From positions 1-64,000 of the forward strand of contig JAHLLH010000013.1 in the NCBI GenBank assembly GCA_020444265.1: 64,000 bases of DNA, given 5' to 3'. The position numbers and the translations under genes were made by a program. Below are positions 28,956 through 37,629 of this stretch, in pieces (the first letter of the stretch is position 1; every line of letters begins with the position of its first letter). Under the pieces are notes generated by a model. It saw only the letters and a list, made by a program, of their open reading frames with translations, did no database searches and had not been told where the DNA came from. This DNA comes from a bacterium. GTDB lineage: Bacteria > Electryoneota > Electryoneia > Electryoneales > Electryoneaceae.

Positions 28956-30758
28956 TTAGAAGGCCTGGCCGATGCTGAAGTAAACCTTGTACGAATCCTC
29001 GCCGGGTAAGGGGTCCACGTTCAACCCAAGATCAACACGTGCCAGGCCAATTGGTGAATCGACACGCAAACCAACACCCGGGGAGTAACGCAGGTCAACA
29101 GGGTCAAAATCGGATGTACTGGCCCAGACATTACCCATGTCGAAAAAGAGGGCCGCGCCAAACCATTTGTAGATCGTGCGTCGGGCTTCGATGAGGTTGG
29201 CGACGAGCAGGACACGGCCACCGATCGGATTACGGTTCGGATCAAGCGGGCCGACTTTCTGGTAGTCAAAGCCACGCAGGTTGTTGGGACCACCTGCGTA
29301 ATAGCGTTCGTTCAACGGAATGGCGGTTAAACCACCACCTGTCGAGTTCATCCACCCCGCCTGCATGCCCGTTGCGAAAACTGTTTTAGTTCCCCATGGC
29401 AGGTAATAGCGACCTGTAACTCCCGTTCTCACAAAAGTGTTCGTCCCCTCGAGAAATGCCCCGGCCAATTCATTGGACCACTCGAGGAACGAGCCACGTT
29501 TCGGGTTAAAGAGGTTGTCTCGTGTGTCAAGCAGGACACTTTGACGGAACGAACGGATACGAGTATCGAGCTCCTCTGGAATCTGCGCGACTCGCACATT
29601 TCTCAACAGGGAGGTTTCGTGACGATAGGTAAAAGTGATTCGTGATTTTTTCAGGAAGACATGACCAACCGTCAGCCTGCCACCCGTGGTATAGATCTCA
29701 TAGCCGGGTTCCTTTTTGTACAGTGTTGAAACCGAGAAGTCGGTTCGCCAGGGCGTGCCAAAAGTGTAGGGATCGGTGAACTGCCCTTCAACGGCTCGAT
29801 GGATCAAGCTTAGCCGCCCCGTCATACCGATCTTGCGTGCTGTCCCCGCCAGGTTCGTGTTGAAGAGTTCCAGCTTGCCTCGCAGCCGTTCCAACGACCC
29901 GTATCCCGCTGCCACACTGAACTCTTTCGGCAGATTTTCACGAACCTCAACAACTACATCCTTTAAGGTCGAGTCCTGCGATTGAGGGACAACCGGACGG
30001 ACAAAGACCGACTGAAAAAGACCCGTCAGGTAAAGGTTTCGCTGAGTCTGGAGCAGCTTGGAATAGACGACTGTCTGGCCCGATTTAAACCGTAACTCTC
30101 GTCGAACAACATTGTGTCGGGTGATTTCATTGCCCTCGAACCGAATTTCTCCAATCGTATACTGTTTCGCCTCATGAATGTTGAAGTCGATCAGCGCAAG
30201 GTGAGCAACCGAATCCACACGTACATCCGGTTCCACCGTTGCATCGAGGTAGCCTCGATCCGCGTACATCCGCAATATGGAGACATTCGCATTGTCGTTT
30301 TTACGTCGGACCAGGGGGTCGCCCACCTTGATCTTGATACGTGCCAGCAGGCTGTCATCGGGGATAATTTCGTTCCCGAACATCGTGATCCCCTCGATCC
30401 GTGTCAGATTCCCTTCACGCACCTTGAGGGTGATCGTCACCTTCATGTTGCTACTGTCCGTCTTCACCGTTGGTGGATCAAACGTCGCCTCGAGATAGCC
30501 ATTGCTCTGGTAAAAATTGGTGAGCTGACGGATATCCTCGGTCAGGATTGAGCGATAGTAGTAGTACTTGTGGAAAATGGAAGAGGGGCGGGAGAGCATC
30601 ACCTTGTAGAGTCGTGAGTCGGAAAAAGCCTCATTCCCTTCAATCTCGACTTCATCAATTACATACCGGCTGTCCGCCTTGACCGCCAGCGCCTCAGCCG
30701 AGCAGAGCATTATGAGAGTAAGGAAAAGGCTTGTCTTAATCCATCTACCCCCGTTCAT
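28956..30758 (-). CDS. tamA: TamA-like Omp85-family outer-membrane protein
   Basis: A 600-residue Omp85 protein. After a signal peptide it has three POTRA-like domains (about 30-280; VDEVEIEGNEAFSDSRLYK, TRIEGITMFGNEIIPDDSLL, YTIGEIRFEGNEITRHNVV). The C-terminal Bacterial surface antigen barrel has the strand motif ERYYAGGPNNLRGF, where the RGF tripeptide of the L6 loop is conserved, and ends KVYFSIGQAF. With TamB it inserts or supplies outer-membrane components. Its start overlaps the tamB stop by ATGA, so the genes are coupled with tamB first. A BamA role is less likely because of the tamB partner and the number of POTRA domains. Confidence 0.85.
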   Translation of the reverse strand: MNGGRWIKTSLFLTLIMLCSAEALAVKADSRYVIDEVEIEGNEAFSDSRLYKVMLSRPSSIFHKYYYYRSILTEDIRQLTNFYQSNGYLEATFDPPTVKTDSSNMKVTITLKVREGNLTRIEGITMFGNEIIPDDSLLARIKIKVGDPLVRRKNDNANVSILRMYADRGYLDATVEPDVRVDSVAHLALIDFNIHEAKQYTIGEIRFEGNEITRHNVVRRELRFKSGQTVVYSKLLQTQRNLYLTGLFQSVFVRPVVPQSQDSTLKDVVVEVRENLPKEFSVAAGYGSLERLRGKLELFNTNLAGTARKIGMTGRLSLIHRAVEGQFTDPYTFGTPWRTDFSVSTLYKKEPGYEIYTTGGRLTVGHVFLKKSRITFTYRHETSLLRNVRVAQIPEELDTRIRSFRQSVLLDTRDNLFNPKRGSFLEWSNELAGAFLEGTNTFVRTGVTGRYYLPWGTKTVFATGMQAGWMNSTGGGLTAIPLNERYYAGGPNNLRGFDYQKVGPLDPNRNPIGGRVLLVANLIEARRTIYKWFGAALFFDMGNVWASTSDFDPVDLRYSPGVGLRVDSPIGLARVDLGLNVDPLPGEDSYKVYFSIGQAF

Positions 30759-33700
30759 TTGAACCTCAGCTTGTAAATAAGGTCCAAGCCGGTCTGGCCC
30801 TGCTGGTCAGTCTGACCTTCCACAGAGAAATGCTCGGTAAGTTTGTAGTCGAGCTTGATGCCTTGTTCATTCATGTGGCCCACACGTGTTGTGTAGGTCA
30901 CTTCCATTCGGTCTGTCAGTTTCTTTGAAGCGAGCAGCTGTGGCCCCCAGGAATTGCTGACGTTGAACAGGTTTCCTTCCACCGACATCTGCTCGAGCCC
31001 GAATGCGCTGCCCACCTTCCGGGAAACGTAGCCTGATATCCGTTGGCTGGAGAGGTCCTCGGCACGTTGACGCAGAATATCGGCCATTGTTGTACCCGCA
31101 CCACCCCGTCCGGCAATCTGCTCACGTGTTGCGCCCACAGTAAGAATTGAGATGATATCCGATTCCGACAACGGCGGATCGGAAGTCAGGCTCACCTGTG
31201 CCTGATCCACAGGTCCCTGGATGTTGAGGGTAATTGTATAGGCCTTACCGTCAACGGTCTGGTATGCCTTTAACACACTCCTGGCCGTCAACTCAACTAT
31301 GGGATTGATACGGTTGGGATCGATAAAGTCGAGGACACCATTCTCGACTTTAAATTTCCGGTCGAGAAAGAGCACATAGCCCTCCTCCACCACCACTCGA
31401 CCGTTCATCGATATCTGTTCGAGGGTACCGAGAAATGCCACATCCAGATTAGCCCGCAGCCGTGCAAGGTTATTGTCCATCCAGACATTGTTGCTCTCTC
31501 GCACACGCACGTTCAAATCAAGACGCTGCAGAAGATTGGGGAGTTCGGATTGGACTCGGTCGTTCCCCTGAACCACGCCGAGAAGTTCGGAGGTCTGGAG
31601 ACGACGTTGGTAGATTGTTTCGCCGAGATAGAGATCGCCATCCAATTCGAAACGATCCCCGTTGGACGCCAGGTTGAGCTCCCCATTGTCCAGGGTAAAA
31701 ATGAACCAGCCCGGCTTCCTCACCTGCAGGTTGTTTCCTGTCGCTTTCATCCGAACGTCATGGATCTTTCCATCCTCATGGCCGAAATCTCCACGTGCGA
31801 GGAAGTTGCCCTGGTCAAGGGCGAAGGCAAGGGTATCAAGGTGGACACGCTTTCTGTTGAAATTGAGCTTGACGGTCCCCTTGGTGAAAGCTTGATCCAT
31901 CCCGCTCGGTTGGACCGTAAGACCGCGGATCAGGATATGGCCATCGATGTTCGGATTTTTCGTTGGTCCCTGGACCACAAGGGTGGAGCGCAGTAAGCCC
32001 TGCAGCCGTTTCACACCGGGAGTGAACGCCTGTAGCATCGACATGTTCAGCCCGCGCGTGGTCATTCTCATCCGGATGGATTCGCTGGTGAATTCACCCT
32101 CGCCGGCAACCACTTCACGATTTTCCACCAGCAGCTTATACTGTGTGCTGAACTCCAGCCAGTCCCGTTGCAGCAGCCTGCCCCGCAAATCAAGGTGTGC
32201 TTCCCCGATTACCCCCCGAAGGGAATCAATCGTCAACAACGTGTCATTCAGGACTGCACCCAGGTTGACCTGTTTGATTTCCGGCGAATCAGGACTGATC
32301 CGGAATCGCCCCCCTCGAACCGTCAACCTGCCCCGAAGCCTCGGCTTACCAAGGGTGCCATTCATGGCGAGGGAGTAATTGGTGATCCCTGCTTTGATTG
32401 GATCGTTCGCGAGGAAGGGGTTCATTAGAAGCATGTCGATGTTGTTCGCTTCGGACCGCCCTTCCAATTTGCTGCCGCGATTGATTATCGGTGTACCATC
32501 CTCCGCATGGGTCAACCCGATCTTTAGGGAAACGAAGGAGTGGTTCTCACCAAGGAAAAGCTCAAGGTTTCGCAAGTTGAGTAGTTTTGAGTCGAGCTGG
32601 ATGTCCCCACGCATCGAATCCATGCCAACGGTCTGGTATCGGGGACGATTTATCGTAAACCGCAATTCGCCATCCGGATCTTCCAAGCTGCCAAAGAAAC
32701 TGGATTCGAACGAGGCTTCCCCGGAAATGTCCGGTGCGCTTTCTCCCATGCAAAGCAGGTTTTCGATTTGAATCTGCTGAGCTTCGAGGGCGAGGATGAT
32801 GTTCTTCAGATCATCCAACTCGAACCAGGAGGAGGCAGTCCCTACCGGGATGTAGTCTGAAGGCGGGATCTTTTCCGCTGCGGGAATACGTCCAGCTGGA
32901 TCGAGTGATGCAAGCTTCGACTGCGGAATCGAATAAAAAGCAAGATCAGCGCTGCCGGATCGGACAGGAAGGTCATACGTACCCGTAGCACGAATCAGCA
33001 GGGAATCACGCGCGACCTGGAGTCTATCTACTTGTAAGATTGTATCCTTGATACTCGCCTGTAAGTGCGCAGCATCCACATGGTAGCCGTAGACCACAGG
33101 TTCACCGAAGTAGGCCTTAATTGATCCGGTCGGGTTTTCCGGGGAACCGTGCAGTCTGATCTCGTAGCTAAAGGTGCCCTCGATGTTTTCCTGGTGAAAG
33201 GGGGGACGGAGCGGGTCAATTCTTGTCGGATGAGCAATGGCGACACTCTCGCCAAGCTGGATCGTGCCGTTGTCGTAGAGTACGCTGCCGTGCACCGAAT
33301 CGACAGGAAAATCCTGAAAGACAAGGTTCGACCCATCGAACGATGCGTCAATCACTGGCGCATCCACCCGACCTTTGATGGTCCCTTCCAGTGTCAGACG
33401 GCCTGTCAATTCAGAGACGTTGACCAGATCAACCAACGGTCCAAGTTCACTGATGCGGAAGGTGAACTCCCCATCGAGTACCCGCCGTGCAAAGCGAAGG
33501 CGCAGTGCCAGGTTCGAGTTGGCCTGCTGAATATTCAGGTTCGCAACACCCTTGTGCGAGCTACCAATCGCGGTAAAATCTGGCAAAGGTTGTGCCTTGT
33601 ATTTCACCCGCTCCATGGCCAGGTTGCCTCGGACGTCCATCAACCGCGGACGCAACAAGGGACCCTGCGAGGTCAGCCCGCCACGGATCACCCCACGATA

Positions 33701-34840
33701 GGGTGCCTGTTCATGGTAGAGGTTGGACCAGGCATCGCCCAGGTTGACTGATTCGAGTTGGATGTCCAGCGCATGGGTCAGCAAACTGTCAATCAGCAGC
33801 GACCCACTCATCGCAATTTTACCCTGCGCATAGTTGGAACGGAAGGATTTGATTTGCAGCGTCTTATGCTGATAAATCGCTGACAGACTACCTTGTTTCA
33901 AGGTCGCCCCGGGAAAGTCGAGGCTGGGATAACTGACCTGGCCCACCATACGAGGATTGGCTAGGGTTCCATCGAGCTGAACCCGCATGGTCAACTGACC
34001 CTTGATCGGGGCGACCGCACTGGTTAAGAGGTGATCAAACTGACGGGACAATGGCTCGGGTGTACCCTCTATCTGGACAACAGCCTGCAATGGGGCCGGC
34101 TTGTCCCCCCAACCAAAACCACCTTCAGCTTCGACACGGAATCCGGGAATATCAAAGAAGAGAGTGTCGAGATGGAGACGGTCCGGGGCGACATATCCCT
34201 CCGAGATCAACTCGTTCAGTTCGAGGGGAACCTCCTCATAGTTCCCGTTGACCTTCGTAATCTTCAAGCCAAAATGCCACAATTCGGACTGGATGAGAGT
34301 GACCGAAGCATCCACCCCATCGAGCGATCCGGTCAATGGGATACGATCATCGGCATAGATGGCGGAACCACCATTGAGCAGGACCTGTTCCAACCTCAGA
34401 TCAAAACCGCCTCCCCCCTCGCTCGAATCCGGTTCTTGCCCGGTTGTCCGATCGGGAGGTGCCAGCAGGAAGCGGCCTGCTGAATCACGGCGTAGATCAA
34501 TCCTCAGGCTATCGAGATGGATCGCATCGATCTGAAGCTTCCGATCAAACAGTCCAAAAAGGCGATAGTTGATCAGCGCCTGGTCAAGGCTCAGCAGAGT
34601 TTGTGCCGCGGTGGTGGAATCATTACGGATCGTGATTTGCTTGAGTTGAAGACGGCTCAGCAGGTTGGTCTCCAACCGTCCGATTTCCACCGGATGGCCG
34701 AGTTGTTCGGTCAGCAGTTTCTGGCCCTGGAGACGAAGCAAACGTTCGCCTGGAGCGGTTGTGAGAAAGAGCACGGCCATCCCGGCAAGGGCGAGCAAGA
34801 TCAAGAGCAAGCCTCCAACCCAGGACAGCAGTCGTTTCAC
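30755..34840 (-). CDS. tamB: TamB-like translocation and assembly module protein (DUF490)
   Basis: A 1361-residue periplasm-spanning protein. An N-terminal anchor (LLSWVGGLLLILLALAGMAVLFL) is followed by long repetitive beta-strand sequence of AsmA/TamB type. The last 300 residues form the DUF490 domain, with the conserved LNIQGPVDQAQVSLTSDPPLSE, VGATREQIAG and the final LIYKLRFK. TamB proteins form a hydrophobic groove that moves phospholipid or assists OMP assembly with TamA. The start is taken as GTG 34840, five bases after GGAGG; ATG 34852 overlaps that Shine-Dalgarno sequence and is less likely. Confidence 0.88.
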   Translation of the reverse strand: MKRLLSWVGGLLLILLALAGMAVLFLTTAPGERLLRLQGQKLLTEQLGHPVEIGRLETNLLSRLQLKQITIRNDSTTAAQTLLSLDQALINYRLFGLFDRKLQIDAIHLDSLRIDLRRDSAGRFLLAPPDRTTGQEPDSSEGGGGFDLRLEQVLLNGGSAIYADDRIPLTGSLDGVDASVTLIQSELWHFGLKITKVNGNYEEVPLELNELISEGYVAPDRLHLDTLFFDIPGFRVEAEGGFGWGDKPAPLQAVVQIEGTPEPLSRQFDHLLTSAVAPIKGQLTMRVQLDGTLANPRMVGQVSYPSLDFPGATLKQGSLSAIYQHKTLQIKSFRSNYAQGKIAMSGSLLIDSLLTHALDIQLESVNLGDAWSNLYHEQAPYRGVIRGGLTSQGPLLRPRLMDVRGNLAMERVKYKAQPLPDFTAIGSSHKGVANLNIQQANSNLALRLRFARRVLDGEFTFRISELGPLVDLVNVSELTGRLTLEGTIKGRVDAPVIDASFDGSNLVFQDFPVDSVHGSVLYDNGTIQLGESVAIAHPTRIDPLRPPFHQENIEGTFSYEIRLHGSPENPTGSIKAYFGEPVVYGYHVDAAHLQASIKDTILQVDRLQVARDSLLIRATGTYDLPVRSGSADLAFYSIPQSKLASLDPAGRIPAAEKIPPSDYIPVGTASSWFELDDLKNIILALEAQQIQIENLLCMGESAPDISGEASFESSFFGSLEDPDGELRFTINRPRYQTVGMDSMRGDIQLDSKLLNLRNLELFLGENHSFVSLKIGLTHAEDGTPIINRGSKLEGRSEANNIDMLLMNPFLANDPIKAGITNYSLAMNGTLGKPRLRGRLTVRGGRFRISPDSPEIKQVNLGAVLNDTLLTIDSLRGVIGEAHLDLRGRLLQRDWLEFSTQYKLLVENREVVAGEGEFTSESIRMRMTTRGLNMSMLQAFTPGVKRLQGLLRSTLVVQGPTKNPNIDGHILIRGLTVQPSGMDQAFTKGTVKLNFNRKRVHLDTLAFALDQGNFLARGDFGHEDGKIHDVRMKATGNNLQVRKPGWFIFTLDNGELNLASNGDRFELDGDLYLGETIYQRRLQTSELLGVVQGNDRVQSELPNLLQRLDLNVRVRESNNVWMDNNLARLRANLDVAFLGTLEQISMNGRVVVEEGYVLFLDRKFKVENGVLDFIDPNRINPIVELTARSVLKAYQTVDGKAYTITLNIQGPVDQAQVSLTSDPPLSESDIISILTVGATREQIAGRGGAGTTMADILRQRAEDLSSQRISGYVSRKVGSAFGLEQMSVEGNLFNVSNSWGPQLLASKKLTDRMEVTYTTRVGHMNEQGIKLDYKLTEHFSVEGQTDQQGQTGLDLIYKLRFK

Positions 34841-35089
34841 ACACTCCTCCATGATTGGTCGATCTAGCAACAGGCGAGATGGATTCCCCCGGACGGAAAA
34901 TCCCCAGAAATGATCTACTACATCTCTCTCAGCACGTGAGAACCAACAGGATGTTCCATCAACCGGAAGGTACCGTCAGAGAATAAGGAGCCGAGTGGGG
35001 CCTCGTCCACGGAGAGTCACGACTACTGAAACTTTTTCTGCCTGTATCCCCGTACTGATAAAGTCGATTCCAGACCGATGGAGAACGCG

Positions 35090-36928
35090 TTACCCCACCT
35101 CTCTCACATGCTGACGAATTTCATCGAGAAAGGCTTCGCCGAATTGCTGCGCCTTGCGTTGACCGACACCCTTGACCGCGAGGAAATGGGAAGGATTCTC
35201 CGGCTTGTGAGCGGCAAGTTCGCGCAAGGTCGCATCGTTGAAGATGATATAGGGCGGTACGCCACGCGACTGCGCAAGGCGCATCCGCAAGTTGCGCAGA
35301 CGTTCAAACAGAGCCTCATCCACTTCGGACGTCCCGGGAACAGTCGCTTTCGAGGTAGCCCGTTTCCGCACCTTCTTCACAGGCGCGAGCAGGTCTGGCG
35401 CCGGTTCGAGACCGCGCGCAACATTGCGCCCGGCTGTGCTCAACTCCAGCACACGGAACTCCCCGGTCCGTTCCAGGTAACCCAGCTCAACGAGCTGCTC
35501 GATCCAGTCACGCACATCGCGCATCCGATGCTCCGCAAGCGCGCCGTAGCCGGTCAACTGATCATGGCGATTTTCGAGGATGCGGCTTTCGGTCGATCCG
35601 CTAAGCACTTGGGCGACATAGTGCGCCCCGAAACGTTCATCCAGCTCACGCACCGCTTCGAGGACGGTTCGTCCGACCTCATCGGAGCCGTCCATCGTCT
35701 CCAATTCCTTCAGGCAGACATCGCAGGCGCCACACTCTTCCTCATCCAACTCCTGCCCGAAGTAGCCGACCAGCGCCTTGTGACGGCAAGTGACACTGCG
35801 GCAGTAGTCCCGCATGCCGTACAGCTGTTCCAGCTTCGCTTCAAGCTGGCTTTCGGAGTCACCGTTTTCACCGTTACTCCGTTCGAAAATCCGGGTCCAG
35901 GTTGCCACATCCGCATCGCTGTAGAGCAGCAGGCATTCAGAATCAAGCCCATCACGACCCGCGCGTCCACTCTCCTGCATGTAATGCTCGACTGATTGTG
36001 GCATCCCGGCATGAATGACATAGCGCACATCCGGCTTGTCGATGCCCATCCCAAACGCGACGGTCGCCACAATCACATCGGCTTCGTCCCGCACGAAAGC
36101 ATCCTGGTTCTCGACTCGTTCCTCTTCTTCCAGGCCAGCGTGGTAGGGCAGCGCCTTGATCCCCTTTTTCCGCAGGAAGGCAGCGGTTTCTTCAACATCT
36201 TTGCGACGAATCCGGTAGACGATCCCGGCACGTCCCGGGTGACGCCGGACCGCTTCGAGCACCTGCTGCTGTGCATCGTGACGACGACGGACACGGTAGG
36301 TCAAGTTGGGACGGTCAAACGGGCCGACCAGCAGCGAGGGATCTTTTAAGTCGAGTTGCTCGACAATATCCTGACGGACTCGTTCGGTGGCCGTCGCGGT
36401 GAATGCGTGTAGCGTGATGCCTTTCAGGCGATCCTTCAGCTCACGCAGCCGTCTGTATTCCGGACGGAAATCATGCCCCCACATGCTGATGCAATGGGCC
36501 TCATCGATGGCGAGGTAGACCGGTGGGTGACGGTTCAGCCAGCTCAGGAATTTTTGCTGGACCAATCGTTCCGGGGAAACATAGAGTAGCTTCAACTTGC
36601 CGGAGCGCATCAGCTTTGCCGCACGGTCCCGTTCCTCAGGCGTGTTCGCACTGTGGATCGCTGCGGCGGGGACACCATCTGCCTCGAGCGCATCCACCTG
36701 GTCCTTCATCAACGAGATCAACGGCGAAATGACTAACGCCCATCCTTCGGTGACCAGCACCGGCGCCTGGAAACAGAGGCTTTTGCCCCCACCAGTCGGC
36801 AGCACCACAAGGCTGTCCCGTTTCGTCAGGATCGCATCCATCGCCTCCCGCTGCATCGGACGGAGCGTCTTGTAGCCCCACACCTTGTGCACGGCATCGT
36901 TAATCTGCTGGTGAAGCGGTGAGATCAT
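35090..36928 (-). CDS. recQ: ATP-dependent DNA helicase RecQ
   Basis: A 612-residue superfamily 2 helicase with the full RecQ layout. The Q-motif and LRPMQREAM are followed by Walker A LPTGGGKS (about 43-50), DEAH box (AIDEAHCISMWGHDFRP, with the aromatic-rich loop), motif VI QESGRAGRDG, an RQC zinc module with four cysteines (CRSVTC...CGACDVC), a winged helix, and a C-terminal HRDC domain (SRGVPPYIIFNDATL). It unwinds DNA at replication forks and repair intermediates. Its ATG overlaps the stop of the preceding gene by ATGA, which is unusual company for a DNA-repair gene. Confidence 0.96.
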   Translation of the reverse strand: MISPLHQQINDAVHKVWGYKTLRPMQREAMDAILTKRDSLVVLPTGGGKSLCFQAPVLVTEGWALVISPLISLMKDQVDALEADGVPAAAIHSANTPEERDRAAKLMRSGKLKLLYVSPERLVQQKFLSWLNRHPPVYLAIDEAHCISMWGHDFRPEYRRLRELKDRLKGITLHAFTATATERVRQDIVEQLDLKDPSLLVGPFDRPNLTYRVRRRHDAQQQVLEAVRRHPGRAGIVYRIRRKDVEETAAFLRKKGIKALPYHAGLEEEERVENQDAFVRDEADVIVATVAFGMGIDKPDVRYVIHAGMPQSVEHYMQESGRAGRDGLDSECLLLYSDADVATWTRIFERSNGENGDSESQLEAKLEQLYGMRDYCRSVTCRHKALVGYFGQELDEEECGACDVCLKELETMDGSDEVGRTVLEAVRELDERFGAHYVAQVLSGSTESRILENRHDQLTGYGALAEHRMRDVRDWIEQLVELGYLERTGEFRVLELSTAGRNVARGLEPAPDLLAPVKKVRKRATSKATVPGTSEVDEALFERLRNLRMRLAQSRGVPPYIIFNDATLRELAAHKPENPSHFLAVKGVGQRKAQQFGEAFLDEIRQHVREVG

Positions 36929-37629
36929 TCCGGCTGCTCTCCGGGTGGGATGGTGTCCATGGGTACGAATGTGGGTGATATTTCTGGACCGCATTCAGGG
37001 GCCACGACCCGTTCCGCTTCTTCTAACAGAATCGGCTTCTTCAAGGATACAACCACGCCCGGGCGAACCTCAACATTCTCCGCGATCTGCGGCTCGTAAC
37101 CCACCGCAGCAATCTGGAGGGCGAATTGTCCTACCGGCAGCCTTTCGATCTTGAACGTACCATCCAGTTAGGTTTCGTTTCCCAGACGAGTCTCAAGCAC
37201 AATGATATTGGCACATACGATCGGTTCGCCGGTCCGCGCCTCAAGCACTTTGTCGCTCACACCACCCAGGCCACCACCTGGCAACGGCTTGAGTTGGAAG
37301 TCCAGCCGTAACGGATTCGGGGGACCGCGATAAACCGTATCCAATGCCACTGTTTCCATCCCCGGCCTGGCTACGGATAGGTGGACCTCTCCGGCCGACC
37401 AGGCTGGAACGGAATAAAAGCCATCGCGGTAGGTGGTAATCGATTTCCGGAAACCTTCACTGCTCAATTTGATGGTCGCTTTCCCCACCGGTTCGCCGGT
37501 TTCTGCGTTGCGTATATGACCGTAGATAATACCCCTCGCCTGCGATGATGCGGGAAGCATCAAGCAGGCGAAGGTGGCAACCACGATCCAACAAACCGTC
37601 CAGTGGATCCTGTGAGGCAAGAGGCTCAC
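36925..37629 (-). pseudogene. Carboxypeptidase-regulatory-like secreted protein interrupted by an in-frame TAA
   Basis: Read as one frame this is a 234-codon exported protein: GTG start at 37629, signal peptide ending near SSQARG, and two carboxypeptidase-regulatory-like beta domains. The first is GHIRNAETGEPVGKATIKL; the second spans VLEARTGEPIVCANIIVLET and, after the interruption, LDGTFKIERLPVGQFALQI. A TAA at 37170-37168 (codon 154) cuts the second domain in mid-motif, just where homologous domains read T-x-LDG. The remaining 80 codons stay open and end at a TGA that overlaps the recQ ATG. The start overlaps the upstream VWA stop (GTGA). This is a recent nonsense mutation, an assembly error, or a readthrough site. 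The truncated product would be 153 residues. Confidence 0.8.

Noticed and set aside
35078..35995. A 305-codon open frame opposite recQ
   Set aside because: It lies wholly on the antisense of a clear helicase gene, has no family-like motif and no ribosome-binding site. It follows from the codon bias of recQ.
37168..37170. Recoding of the TAA as selenocysteine or pyrrolysine
   Set aside because: Those use UGA and UAG. There is no reason to propose recoding of UAA; mutation or assembly error is simpler.
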